From assembly GCA_036374995.1 (NCBI GenBank), contig DASUSS010000151.1, forward strand, positions 1 through 11,600: DNA of 11,600 bases, given 5' to 3'. The notes under the pieces were generated by a model. The model made no database searches and was not told where the DNA came from. It saw only the letters and a list, made by a program, of their open reading frames with translations. Shown piece by piece: positions 1 through 6,855 of this stretch. Source of the DNA: SH-MAG3 sp036374995 (GTDB lineage: Bacteria; Gemmatimonadota; Gemmatimonadetes; Longimicrobiales; RSA9). Both the position numbers and the translations under genes were made by a program. Numbering within the stretch: position 1 is the stretch's first letter; each line of letters begins with the position of its first letter.

Positions 1-2909
1 CTGTCGGTGGTGCGGTCGTACGCATCCCATCCCTGGAACGCGAGACGGTGACGAACGACTACGGCCAGTATCGTTTCGTCATTGCCGCCGAGGACGTCCC
101 GTCACAGCCGGTGACGCTGGAGGTCAGCTCGATCGGTTACAGCAGCGCCACCGTGACGGTCACGCTGCGGCCGGGAACGATCCGGCAGAACATCACGATC
201 ACCGAGCAGGCGATTGCGCTGGACGAGGTGGTCGTGACCGGAACCGTCGGCCGGCAGGAGCGGCGCGCGCAGGCGGCCGTGGTTTCGACGATCGACGCGA
301 CGCGGATTGCGCAGGTGGCGCCGATCACGTCGGTGGCGAATCTGCTCCAGGCGCGCACGCCGGGCGTCATGCTGCGCAACGAGTCCGGTTCGACCGGCAC
401 GTCGCAGCAGATCCGGATCCGCGGCATCGCGTCGATGGACGGGAGCAGCACACCGTTGATCTTCATCGATGGTGTCCGGATGGACGGCGGCGATCGTCTG
501 GGTGGTGTCGGCAACCAGGCGAGCAGTGCGCTCAACGACATCAAGATCGAAGACATCGAGAGCATGGAGATCGTGAAGGGCCCGGCCGCCGCCACGCTGT
601 ACGGCGCGGACGCTGCCGCCGGCGTGATCAACATCATCACGAAGAAGGGGCGCGTCGGCAGCGGGTTCACGCAGACGATCAACGTGGAGTACGGCCAGGC
701 GGACCCGAACTTCACGCCGCCAGACAACTTCGCGCGGTGCACGGCGTTCGCGCTGGCGCGGCCGACGACGTATCCGGCCTGCGTGGGTCAGCCGGAGGGG
801 ACGGTGCTGCGGGACAACCCGCTTCAGCGCGAGGGCTCCTTCCTCGACGGCCGCTACCGCAACCTGAACTACCAGCTGAACGGCGGTGGCGAGCAGTACA
901 GCGTGTTCTTCTCGCTCGGCGTCGACGATGACGAGGGCACGCTGCCGAACAACGAGTTCGGCCACATCAACTCGCGTGCCAATTTCAACTTCTTCGCTCG
1001 TGAGAACCTGCGGCTGGAGCTGGGCTTCGGCCTCTCCCGAACGAAGGCGGCACTGCCCCAGAACGACAACAACATCTACGGCTTCCTGGGCGGCGGCTTC
1101 CTGGGCGACCCGCGCACGGTTGGCGACGGTCGCAAGGATGGCTGGTACGCCCAGCGGCAGACACTCGCGATCGGCTCCATCGAGACGTCGGACAAGACGA
1201 TGCGGTTCCAGCCGCGCTTCTCCGTGACGTATACGCCGTTCGAGTGGTTCACGAACCGGCTCATGGTGGGCGCGGACATGCAGCGCACCGAGGAGCACCA
1301 GTTCTGGGCGAAGAACGATGATGGCTGGTGGGACAACGCGGCGTGGAATACGGGCCGTGTGGAGGAGGATCGTGACAACGAGGACCGCTACACGTTCGAT
1401 TACAGCGGTACGGTCACGCGCAACGTCCTGGAGAACCTGCGTGCCGACCTGTCGTTCGGTGCCCAGGCCATTGCCAGTCGCTTCGATCGGGTCTCGGTCG
1501 ATGGCCACGGGTTGGTGACGAACGAGACGCGCAGCGTGAGCGCGGCCGCCGAGCTGGTCGGCGGCGGTCAGTCGAGCAGCAAGGACCGCGACATCGGCAT
1601 TCTCGGCCGGCTCCAGCTGAGCTACAACGATCGGCTCTACCTCACGGCCGGTCTGCGGCGCGACCAGTCGGACGCGTTCGGCGTCGAGTCCGAGCCGTTC
1701 TACAGCCCGAGCGTCGGCGCGTCCTACGTGATTTCCGACGAGCCCTTCTTCCAGAACGCATTCGGCTTCCTGCCGGGTGGCGCACTGACGTCGCTGCGGC
1801 TACGGGCGGCGTGGGGTGTCTCGGGCCGTCACCCATCGGGCGGCGCGCGCTCCACGTACGAGCCGGCCACGAATCAGATCTCTCCGTCGCAGATCGCGAT
1901 CGGCGTGCGGCCGGATGACGTCGGCAATCCGTTGCTGCGTGCCGAGAAGAGCACGGAGCTCGAGCTGGGCTTCGATGCCGGGTTCATCAACGAGCGGCTG
2001 GGCGTGGAGTTCACGTACTTCCACAAGCGGCTCTCGGACCAGATCGAGAACGTGCCGATTCCGCCGTCGCTCGGCTCGAGCGCGCCGGATCAGAACATCG
2101 GCGAGATGCGCAACAAGGGCATCGAGCTGGCGGCGAATGCACGCGTCCTCACAATGGAGAACGTGGCACTCGACCTGCGCGGCACGGTGAACACGCTGAG
2201 CAACAAGATCCTCGATCTCGGCGACATCCCGCAGTCGCGGACGTTCAAGGTCGGCGTTCCGCTCACGGGTGTGTGGGACTATGAGATCCATCAGATCGAC
2301 CGCACGAACGCCAGCGGCAAGTGCCCGGCCAGTGCGACGAACGGCTGCGTGGTCGTCTCCGATTCGCTCGAGCTGGTCGGCAACTCGATCAATTACCCCG
2401 GCTGGGAGGCGGGTTTCAGCAGCACGCTGACGCTGTTCCAGCACCTGTCGTTCTACACGCAGTTCGACGCGCGCGGCGACGTCATCGTCAACGACGCCAC
2501 GAACGAGTTCCGCGACCGTCAGTTCGGCCAGGGCGAGGCGGCCGTCGTGGGCGCTGCCGCGTTCGGCACGGATGCGAACGGGAATCCGACCGAGGCGGCG
2601 TGGCGGGAGTATCTCGGCCGGTTCGGCCCGTTCGTCACCGAGGACGGACGCACGCTCAACCGCAACAACGTCGAGGGCTTCTACAACCAGGATGGCGGCT
2701 TCGTTCGCCTGCGCGAAGCGGCGGTGACCTTCACGATTCCGTCGTCCTTCGTGCAGCAGTACATGAAGGCCCGACAGGCGACGCTCGGCTTGAGCATGCG
2801 GAACGTCAGGACATGGACCGATTACTCAGGACTGGACCCCGAGTCGCTCCAGTTCCTGGCGGTGCCGGCCAACCGGCGCTGGACACTCCGGTTCCTGTTC
2901 TCGTTCTAG
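1..2909 (+). CDS. SusC/RagA-family TonB-dependent outer-membrane receptor, 5' end cut by window
   Basis: Outer-membrane beta-barrel that imports a bound nutrient using TonB energy, normally together with a SusD lipoprotein. The frame is open to the left edge, so the start and signal peptide lie outside. The GTG at 48 is internal, because the codons before it (3-47) continue the same carboxypeptidase-regulatory-like domain, which goes on with TNDYGQYRF. That domain ends near the DEVVVTG motif (222-242) typical of SusC. A plug domain follows to about 650, with motifs RIRGI, PLIFIDGVRM, GPAAATLYG and GVINIITKKG. The rest is barrel, ending in aromatic RWTLRFLFSF, a typical outer-membrane insertion signal. 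About 968 residues are visible; family members are usually 1000-1100, so only the N-terminus is missing. Two close cysteine pairs sit in probable extracellular loops (about 737-783 and 2320-2348). The susD-like partner starts 12 nt after the stop. The family call is very secure; the substrate is unknown. Confidence 0.95.
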   Translation, partial: VGGAVVRIPSLERETVTNDYGQYRFVIAAEDVPSQPVTLEVSSIGYSSATVTVTLRPGTIRQNITITEQAIALDEVVVTGTVGRQERRAQAAVVSTIDATRIAQVAPITSVANLLQARTPGVMLRNESGSTGTSQQIRIRGIASMDGSSTPLIFIDGVRMDGGDRLGGVGNQASSALNDIKIEDIESMEIVKGPAAATLYGADAAAGVINIITKKGRVGSGFTQTINVEYGQADPNFTPPDNFARCTAFALARPTTYPACVGQPEGTVLRDNPLQREGSFLDGRYRNLNYQLNGGGEQYSVFFSLGVDDDEGTLPNNEFGHINSRANFNFFARENLRLELGFGLSRTKAALPQNDNNIYGFLGGGFLGDPRTVGDGRKDGWYAQRQTLAIGSIETSDKTMRFQPRFSVTYTPFEWFTNRLMVGADMQRTEEHQFWAKNDDGWWDNAAWNTGRVEEDRDNEDRYTFDYSGTVTRNVLENLRADLSFGAQAIASRFDRVSVDGHGLVTNETRSVSAAAELVGGGQSSSKDRDIGILGRLQLSYNDRLYLTAGLRRDQSDAFGVESEPFYSPSVGASYVISDEPFFQNAFGFLPGGALTSLRLRAAWGVSGRHPSGGARSTYEPATNQISPSQIAIGVRPDDVGNPLLRAEKSTELELGFDAGFINERLGVEFTYFHKRLSDQIENVPIPPSLGSSAPDQNIGEMRNKGIELAANARVLTMENVALDLRGTVNTLSNKILDLGDIPQSRTFKVGVPLTGVWDYEIHQIDRTNASGKCPASATNGCVVVSDSLELVGNSINYPGWEAGFSSTLTLFQHLSFYTQFDARGDVIVNDATNEFRDRQFGQGEAAVVGAAAFGTDANGNPTEAAWREYLGRFGPFVTEDGRTLNRNNVEGFYNQDGGFVRLREAAVTFTIPSSFVQQYMKARQATLGLSMRNVRTWTDYSGLDPESLQFLAVPANRRWTLRFLFSF

Positions 2910-2911
2910 GT

Positions 2912-2916
2912 GAGGG
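2912..2916 (+). promoter_or_regulatory. Ribosome binding site deciding the susD-like start
   Basis: GAGGG lies 5 nt before the ATG at 2922. This supports that ATG over the in-frame GTG at 2910, which directly abuts the susC stop codon and has no Shine-Dalgarno sequence of its own. Confidence 0.7.
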
Positions 2917-2921
2917 ATAAA

Positions 2922-4169
2922 ATGAGATTACTACAAAACAGGGCCTGGGCGCTGGCGCTCGTGGCCGGACTGGCAGCCTCGACCGGCTGCAATGACTTCC
3001 TCGAAGTGACGAACCCGAACGAGCTCGAGGCGGACGCGATCGATCCCGAGCGCGACGGGCCGCTGCTGTCACAGTCCGTGTACCAGGACTTCATCACGCA
3101 GTGGGGCGACATCCCGCTGTACGTGGCCTGGTTCACGAACGAGGCGCGCGTGGGTGACACGTTCCCGACGCGCAACTCCGTTGGCCGTCGCGATGTGCAG
3201 GGCGGCAACTCACACCTGAACGGGATCTGGAGCGACATCCACGGCGTCATCCAGTTCGCCCGCGAGGTGGCAGCTGCGATCGAGCCCGCGGGCAACTCGA
3301 TCCACCTGGCGCGGACGTGGTTCGCGTCCGGCTACATGATCCTGCTCCAGGCAGAGCTCTTCTGTCAGGGCACGATCGCGGAGAGCAAGACGGTTCCGCG
3401 CGGTCCCATGGACACGGGCATGCTGCTCGACTCCGCGATCGCCGATCTGACGAAGGCGAAGACGATTGCGGAGGCGGTGGCCGGTGACACGGCTGCCGCG
3501 TCGCTCGCGATGGCGGCGCAGGTCGGCATCGCGCGCGCGCACCTCCAGGCGGGCCGGCCGCAGCAGGCGGCGGCGGCAGCAGCGGTCGTGCCGGATGACT
3601 TCGTCTTCCATCTGTGGCACCTCGATGATTCCGCCAACCGCAACCTGGCGAACAACCTGTGGGTGTTCTCGTTCGATCGGATCTCGCTCGTCGTGGGGCC
3701 GGAATACCGGATCATGGCGGATTCGGGAGACACGCGGATCTCGTACGTCGACATGGGCCGCGTCGCTCAGGACGGCGTGCTTCAGTTCCACCGTCAGGAC
3801 AAATACGAGACACACGGTGACCACGAGCGGTTCGCTTCCGGTCTCGAGGCGCGCTACATCGAGGTCGAAGCGAATCAGAGCGCGGCGGAGATGGAGGCGT
3901 TCATCAATGAGCGCCGCGCCGTCGGCAATCAGGCTCCGATCGCGACGACGACCGATCTCAATGTCCTCATGACGGAGCTGATGGAGCAGAAGACGCGTGA
4001 CTTCTGGCTGGAGGGCAAGCGGCTGGGTGACTGGCGCCGCAACCCGCAGTTCGTGCCGTACATCATTCCGGCGGGTGACACGTACTACAAGACCGGTCTC
4101 GGACCGGTGCGTGACTTCAGCTGCTGGGATGTGCCCCAGGCCGAGATCAACAACAACCCGAACTGGTAG
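2922..4169 (+). CDS. SusD/RagB-family nutrient-binding outer-membrane lipoprotein
   Basis: Surface lipoprotein expected to sit as a lid on the SusC-like barrel and capture its substrate. The 415-aa product from ATG 2922 begins with a signal peptide: basic MRLLQNR, a hydrophobic run, then STGC with Cys23 as the probable lipidated residue. The mature start CNDFLEVTNPNEL is the family hallmark, and the C-terminus (SCWDVPQAEINNNPNW) matches the conserved SusD ending. FWLEGKRLGDWRR near the C-terminus is also typical. The middle should be tetratricopeptide-like helices; an Ala-rich helical stretch with AQVGIARAHLQAG is visible. At 415 aa it is shorter than many Bacteroidota SusD proteins (often about 450-600 aa), so the substrate-specific insertions may be reduced. 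It follows the receptor gene by 12 nt and is closed by a strong terminator, so the pair is probably co-transcribed. The family call is secure; the ligand is unknown. Confidence 0.93.
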   Translation: MRLLQNRAWALALVAGLAASTGCNDFLEVTNPNELEADAIDPERDGPLLSQSVYQDFITQWGDIPLYVAWFTNEARVGDTFPTRNSVGRRDVQGGNSHLNGIWSDIHGVIQFAREVAAAIEPAGNSIHLARTWFASGYMILLQAELFCQGTIAESKTVPRGPMDTGMLLDSAIADLTKAKTIAEAVAGDTAAASLAMAAQVGIARAHLQAGRPQQAAAAAAVVPDDFVFHLWHLDDSANRNLANNLWVFSFDRISLVVGPEYRIMADSGDTRISYVDMGRVAQDGVLQFHRQDKYETHGDHERFASGLEARYIEVEANQSAAEMEAFINERRAVGNQAPIATTTDLNVLMTELMEQKTRDFWLEGKRLGDWRRNPQFVPYIIPAGDTYYKTGLGPVRDFSCWDVPQAEINNNPNW

Positions 4170-4194
4170 CTGGCTTCAGTTCGACGCAGCACCG

Positions 4195-4231
4195 GGGGCG
4201 CACCGACGATTGTCGGTGCGCCCCTTGCCTT
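4195..4231 (+). terminator. Intrinsic terminator after the susC-susD pair
   Basis: A perfect 13-bp inverted repeat (left arm GGGGCGCACCGAC at 4195-4207, right arm 4212-4224) encloses a 4-nt loop. It is followed by a short, interrupted T-rich stretch (TTGCCTTT). It starts 25 nt after the susD-like stop codon. The stem is GC-rich and strong but the T-tract is weak, so termination may be incomplete and some readthrough into the next plus-strand gene is possible. Confidence 0.8.
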
Positions 4232-4281
4232 TGCTCGGCCCGGTGGCCCTGTTCCTGCAATCGTGGAGCGCGCACCCGGTC

Positions 4282-4287
4282 GAGAGG
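4282..4287 (+). promoter_or_regulatory. Ribosome binding site deciding the start of the small membrane protein
   Basis: GAGAGG lies 5 nt before ATG 4293. The alternative in-frame GTG at 4263 has no such motif upstream. Confidence 0.6.
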
Positions 4288-4292
4288 TCGAG

Positions 4293-4721
4293 ATGACGGA
4301 GGAGAAGCAGCCGCGGGAGAGGTTCGTCGGCTCCGTGCGCCAGTCGGACATCGAGCCGTACACGGCACTGCGGTGGCTGGGCACGTTGTTCAAGGCCGCG
4401 GCGGTGTTCCTCCTCGTGGCGATCATCGGCGAGTTCATCGCCGGTCTGCGCTTCAGCGGTGCGGCCGCGCTGCCTACGCTGCTGGGTGAGCTGGCGCGCA
4501 CGACCGTCCTGGCGGTGGTGTTGTGGGGTGGCGGCGATCTCGTGCGGCTGCTCATCCAGCTCGGCAACGACGTGCGCGCGGAGCGGATCCTGCTCTCGCG
4601 GCTGGTGCACCGCACGCCGCCGCGTGAGGGCGAGCACCGCGATGAGGGCGAACCGGAGGGCGCACTGGACCCCGACTCGCTCGTTCACGATGAGGAGGAG
4701 TCCAGCATCTTCCAGCAGTAA
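4293..4721 (+). CDS. Small two-helix membrane protein of unknown function
   Basis: I do not recognise a family. The 142-aa product has a polar N-terminus (about residues 1-30). A first hydrophobic helix (about 35-53, FKAAAVFLLVAIIGEFIAGL) and a second (about 58-80, ending VLAVVLWGGG) follow. Next come an amphipathic basic stretch (DLVRLLIQLGNDVRAERILLSRL) and a strongly acidic disordered tail rich in Glu and Asp, ending ESSIFQQ. There is no signal peptide. The predicted form is an inner-membrane hairpin with both ends in the cytoplasm by the positive-inside rule. It follows the SusD terminator and points towards the catabolic operon on the other strand. Neither neighbour suggests a role. The coding call rests on the good ribosome binding site, clear hydrophobic patterning and the lack of a competing gene. 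Confidence 0.75.
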   Translation: MTEEKQPRERFVGSVRQSDIEPYTALRWLGTLFKAAAVFLLVAIIGEFIAGLRFSGAAALPTLLGELARTTVLAVVLWGGGDLVRLLIQLGNDVRAERILLSRLVHRTPPREGEHRDEGEPEGALDPDSLVHDEEESSIFQQ

Positions 4722-4731
4722 ATCGAAGCCT

Positions 4732-4753
4732 GCTGCGCCCGTAACGGGTCAGC
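4732..4753. terminator. Possible hairpin between two convergent genes
   Basis: An imperfect inverted repeat (GCTG, 2-nt bulge, CCCG, TAA loop, CGGG, 1-nt bulge, CAGC) sits 10 nt after the stop of the plus-strand membrane protein gene. It lies 71 nt beyond the stop of the minus-strand symporter gene. It has no T-tract on either strand. It could slow polymerases from both directions, but as a terminator it is weak. Confidence 0.25.
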
Positions 4754-4824
4754 TGCGCGTCCACTGCCTCCCGAACCTTGCCGCCTCTCCAGCCGTTCTC
4801 CGCGAGAAATTTCGTCCGTCGCCG

Positions 4825-6312
4825 TCAGGCGTGCATCACCTCGCCCGAAGATCGCGAATCGACGAACGCACCGCTCTTCGCGGGCTCCTGGGCAGGCGTC
4901 ATCAGACTCATGCCAATGAGCACGGCGATGTTGACGACGAGGCCGAGGATGCCCTCGTGGATCTCGAACGGCCGCAGCTGCGGATTGATGAAGAAGAAGA
5001 CCGTGGTGGCGCTGCCGGCGACGAGTCCGGCGAGGACGCCGCGGGTGGTGGCGCGGCGCCAGTAGAGCGCGGCGTAGACGGGCGGAGCGAGCTGATCGAT
5101 GAGCCCGTACGCGGAGAGCAGCAGCCAGACCAGTGAGGCCTGCTTCACGACGGCGAGGAAGAATGCCACCGCTCCGACGAGCAGCACGAGCAGCTGCATC
5201 AGGAGCCGCCGCTGGCGGCCGCTCAGCGTGACGAACGGATGGATCCCATCTTCGATCGCGATCGATGCGGCGCCGTGGAGCAGCGCATCGCCGGTGGACA
5301 TCGATGCGGCGAGGGCGCCGGCACAGAAGATCCCGACGACGATCGCCGGCAGTCCGGTCTCCAGCACCATGTGCGGCAGGATGACGTCCGCGCGTTCCGG
5401 TGTGGAGGCGAACAGGACGCCGGCGAAGCCGACGAGGATGAGCGGGATAAGGAACAGCTGGAACGTCGGGAACAGGACGACGGTCCGGCGCAGCACCGCG
5501 TCGGAGCGCGCCGTGAACGCCTTCATGAAGAGGTGCGGCCAGATCGCGAAGCCGATGGCGGACGACAGGATCGCCGACGAGTATGCACCCCAGCTCCACG
5601 GTGATCCGTCTTCGCGCAGGCCGGGCAGCGCGAGCAGCTCGGGACGCACGGCCTCGATCTGCTCGAACATCGGCCCGATCCCGCCATACAGCGCGTAGGG
5701 CAGGTAGAGACCGAGTCCCCAGGCGACGATCATCATGACGGCGCCCTCGAACACGTTCGTCCATCCGACCGCTGCGGCGCCACCGACGAGCACATACAGG
5801 ATCACGACGCCGTAGGCGACTGCGGCGCCGAGCCAGAACGGTGCATGTCCCTGCGTTACCGCGTTGAAGACGATTCCCGCACCGCTCATCTGCACCATGA
5901 CGTACGGGATGAAGGCGGCGACGGCGATCACGGCCATCAGAGCGGAGAGCAGGCGGCTCGGGAAGCGGGCCGTGACGAGCTGGGCCTGGGTGACGAGGTC
6001 GTAGCGTCGGCCGAGCCGCGCCGCCTTCGGTCCCATGAAGAACCACGGCGCGATGCCGATCACGCCGTACGACAGGATGTAGAGCACGGCGGTGCCGCGC
6101 GAGTACGCCCAGCCGGGGCCGCCGAGGAACGCGAATGCGGAGAAGATCGTGCCGCCCACGATGAAGTACATCGGCAGCACGCCGAAGCGGCGGTCCGCCG
6201 CGACGTAGCCGGTCACGCTGTGGCTCGTGTGCCGCCCGGCAATCAGTCCGATGCACAGTGTCACGAGGAGATAGCCGGAGACGACGGCGGTAACGATCTG
6301 CCATCGTTCCAT
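4825..6312 (-). CDS. Sodium:solute symporter (SSS family) permease
   Basis: Inner-membrane permease using a sodium gradient to import a small solute. The 495-aa product has the many hydrophobic segments of this 12-14-helix family. It carries the family signature region GWTNVFEGAVMM (183-194) and a Na2-site-like segment AASMSTGDALLHGAAS (335-350) containing the expected Ser-Thr pair. ATG 6312 was chosen because AGGAG lies 8 nt upstream and the protein then starts directly before the first helix. The open frame further upstream gives an Arg-rich sequence that overlaps the next gene. It is the last gene of the minus-strand operon, 2 nt after the small DUF3311-like gene, a pairing known for monocarboxylate-type symporters. 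Because it follows acyl-CoA degradation genes, import of an organic acid is a fair guess. The phenylacetate permease PaaL of Pseudomonas is also an SSS member, but the substrate is not shown by the sequence. Confidence 0.9.
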   Translation of the reverse strand: MERWQIVTAVVSGYLLVTLCIGLIAGRHTSHSVTGYVAADRRFGVLPMYFIVGGTIFSAFAFLGGPGWAYSRGTAVLYILSYGVIGIAPWFFMGPKAARLGRRYDLVTQAQLVTARFPSRLLSALMAVIAVAAFIPYVMVQMSGAGIVFNAVTQGHAPFWLGAAVAYGVVILYVLVGGAAAVGWTNVFEGAVMMIVAWGLGLYLPYALYGGIGPMFEQIEAVRPELLALPGLREDGSPWSWGAYSSAILSSAIGFAIWPHLFMKAFTARSDAVLRRTVVLFPTFQLFLIPLILVGFAGVLFASTPERADVILPHMVLETGLPAIVVGIFCAGALAASMSTGDALLHGAASIAIEDGIHPFVTLSGRQRRLLMQLLVLLVGAVAFFLAVVKQASLVWLLLSAYGLIDQLAPPVYAALYWRRATTRGVLAGLVAGSATTVFFFINPQLRPFEIHEGILGLVVNIAVLIGMSLMTPAQEPAKSGAFVDSRSSGEVMHA

Positions 6313-6314
6313 GC

Positions 6315-6569
6315 TCAGGTCTCCTGGCCGGGCGCGCGCGACGCGGCGTGGTAGGCGCGGTCGAGACGGAGCAGAACGAAGAACGAGAGCACGATCCACG
6401 CGCTCGCCCACACGAGCGCCAGGGGGAAGCCGAGAATGAACGGGCGCGGTCCGCGAAACGGGACGACGCCCGGAAAGATCACGGCGAGCGTGTAGAGCGC
6501 GAAGAAGGCGATCGTGAGGCGCTGTTCGCGTCGGAGTCGGCGGTGAGCGGAAATCGGCGTCTCGCTCAC
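6315..6569 (-). CDS. Small DUF3311-like membrane protein, symporter partner
   Basis: An 84-aa protein with two predicted membrane helices (about 19-37 and 46-68). The motif pattern between and within them (VVPFRGPRPFILGFPLALVW) resembles DUF3311 proteins: a Pro-containing loop, then LGxP entering the second helix. These short proteins are commonly encoded beside sodium:solute symporters and are thought to assist them; their exact role is not established. The start is GTG at 6569, overlapping the stop of the upstream gene in a GTGA sequence, with a G-rich stretch upstream as a weak ribosome site. It ends 2 nt before the symporter ATG. The pairing with a symporter is seen directly; the DUF3311 assignment is from memory of the family pattern and is moderately sure. 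Confidence 0.8.
   Translation of the reverse strand: MSETPISAHRRLRREQRLTIAFFALYTLAVIFPGVVPFRGPRPFILGFPLALVWASAWIVLSFFVLLRLDRAYHAASRAPGQET
6321..6325 (-). promoter_or_regulatory. Ribosome binding site deciding the symporter start
   Basis: AGGAG on the minus strand, 8 nt before ATG 6312. It lies within the last codons of the small upstream membrane protein gene, so translation of the two should be linked. Confidence 0.65.
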
Positions 6570-6826
6570 GGGCGACCCCCGCTGAGATCGCGCAGTGCCT
6601 GCGCGGTCGCATCGAGCGCCTTGCTCAGCTCGTCGATCAGCTCGCGGGTGGCGGAGAGCGTGAGGCCCTCGGCGCCGAGCTGTGACTTGAGCCGGCGGAC
6701 GGTGCGTGCCGCGTGCTCTATGCGGCGGATGGCTGCATCCGTGTCGCCCGGCTCCGCGTCGTCACCGAACGGATTCACGCGCTGCGGTGCGAACGGATCT
6801 TCACCGAAAGGATTGCCCTTCGACAT
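6566..6826 (-). CDS. Unknown 86-aa protein with two NPFG motifs
   Basis: I do not recognise a family. The N-terminal 30 residues are polar, acidic and Pro/Gly-rich, and carry NPFG twice (residues 5-8 and 18-21) plus DPF (10-12), so they look disordered. Residues 31-82 are predicted to form two amphipathic helices (DAAIRRIEHAARTVRRLKSQ and, after the break GAEGLTLS, ATRELIDELSKALDATAQAL), suggesting a helical hairpin or coiled-coil partner surface. No signal peptide or membrane segment is seen, so it should be cytoplasmic. ATG 6826 has GGAGG 6 nt upstream; the frame is open 10 codons further but without a ribosome site. It lies 29 nt after the enoyl-CoA hydratase and overlaps the DUF3311-like start by 4 nt, so it is fully embedded in the operon. 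It could be an adaptor between enzymes and transporter, but that is speculation. Confidence 0.8.
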   Translation of the reverse strand: MSKGNPFGEDPFAPQRVNPFGDDAEPGDTDAAIRRIEHAARTVRRLKSQLGAEGLTLSATRELIDELSKALDATAQALRDLSGGRP

Positions 6827-6832
6827 GCTCGA

Positions 6833-6837
6833 CCTCC
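6833..6837 (-). promoter_or_regulatory. Ribosome binding site deciding the start of the NPFG protein
   Basis: GGAGG on the minus strand, 6 nt before ATG 6826. This is the strongest ribosome site in the operon and supports the 86-aa protein being translated. Confidence 0.75.
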
Positions 6838-6855
6838 GGACGATGCGGGGCCGCA

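Noticed and set aside
102..1508. Long open frame of 468 codons antisense to the receptor gene
   Set aside because: Arg/Val/Asp-rich low-complexity translation with no family motif; it is the expected shadow of a GC-rich gene whose own frame is clearly SusC.
2910..2921. GTG at 2910 as the start of the susD-like gene
   Set aside because: It would add only four residues, has no ribosome site, and its own bases form the ribosome site of ATG 2922.
4225..4261. Possible promoter before the small membrane protein gene (TTGCTC and TGCAAT)
   Set aside because: The spacing is about 19 nt and both hexamers match poorly; in GC-rich DNA of an uncertain phylum this is not enough.
4722..4824. Hidden small gene or RNA in the convergent gap
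   Set aside because: Only about 100 nt, no ribosome site with open frame, and only one weak hairpin; no clear T-tract or RNA fold was seen.
4685..6304. Second 539-codon open frame on the minus strand across the symporter
   Set aside because: Arg-rich translation in another frame of the symporter gene, lacking hydrophobic patterning or motifs; the symporter frame has clear helices and signatures.
6313..6612. N-terminal extension of the symporter frame by 100 codons
   Set aside because: The extension is Arg/Pro-rich, overlaps the DUF3311-like gene, and a good ribosome site lies before ATG 6312.
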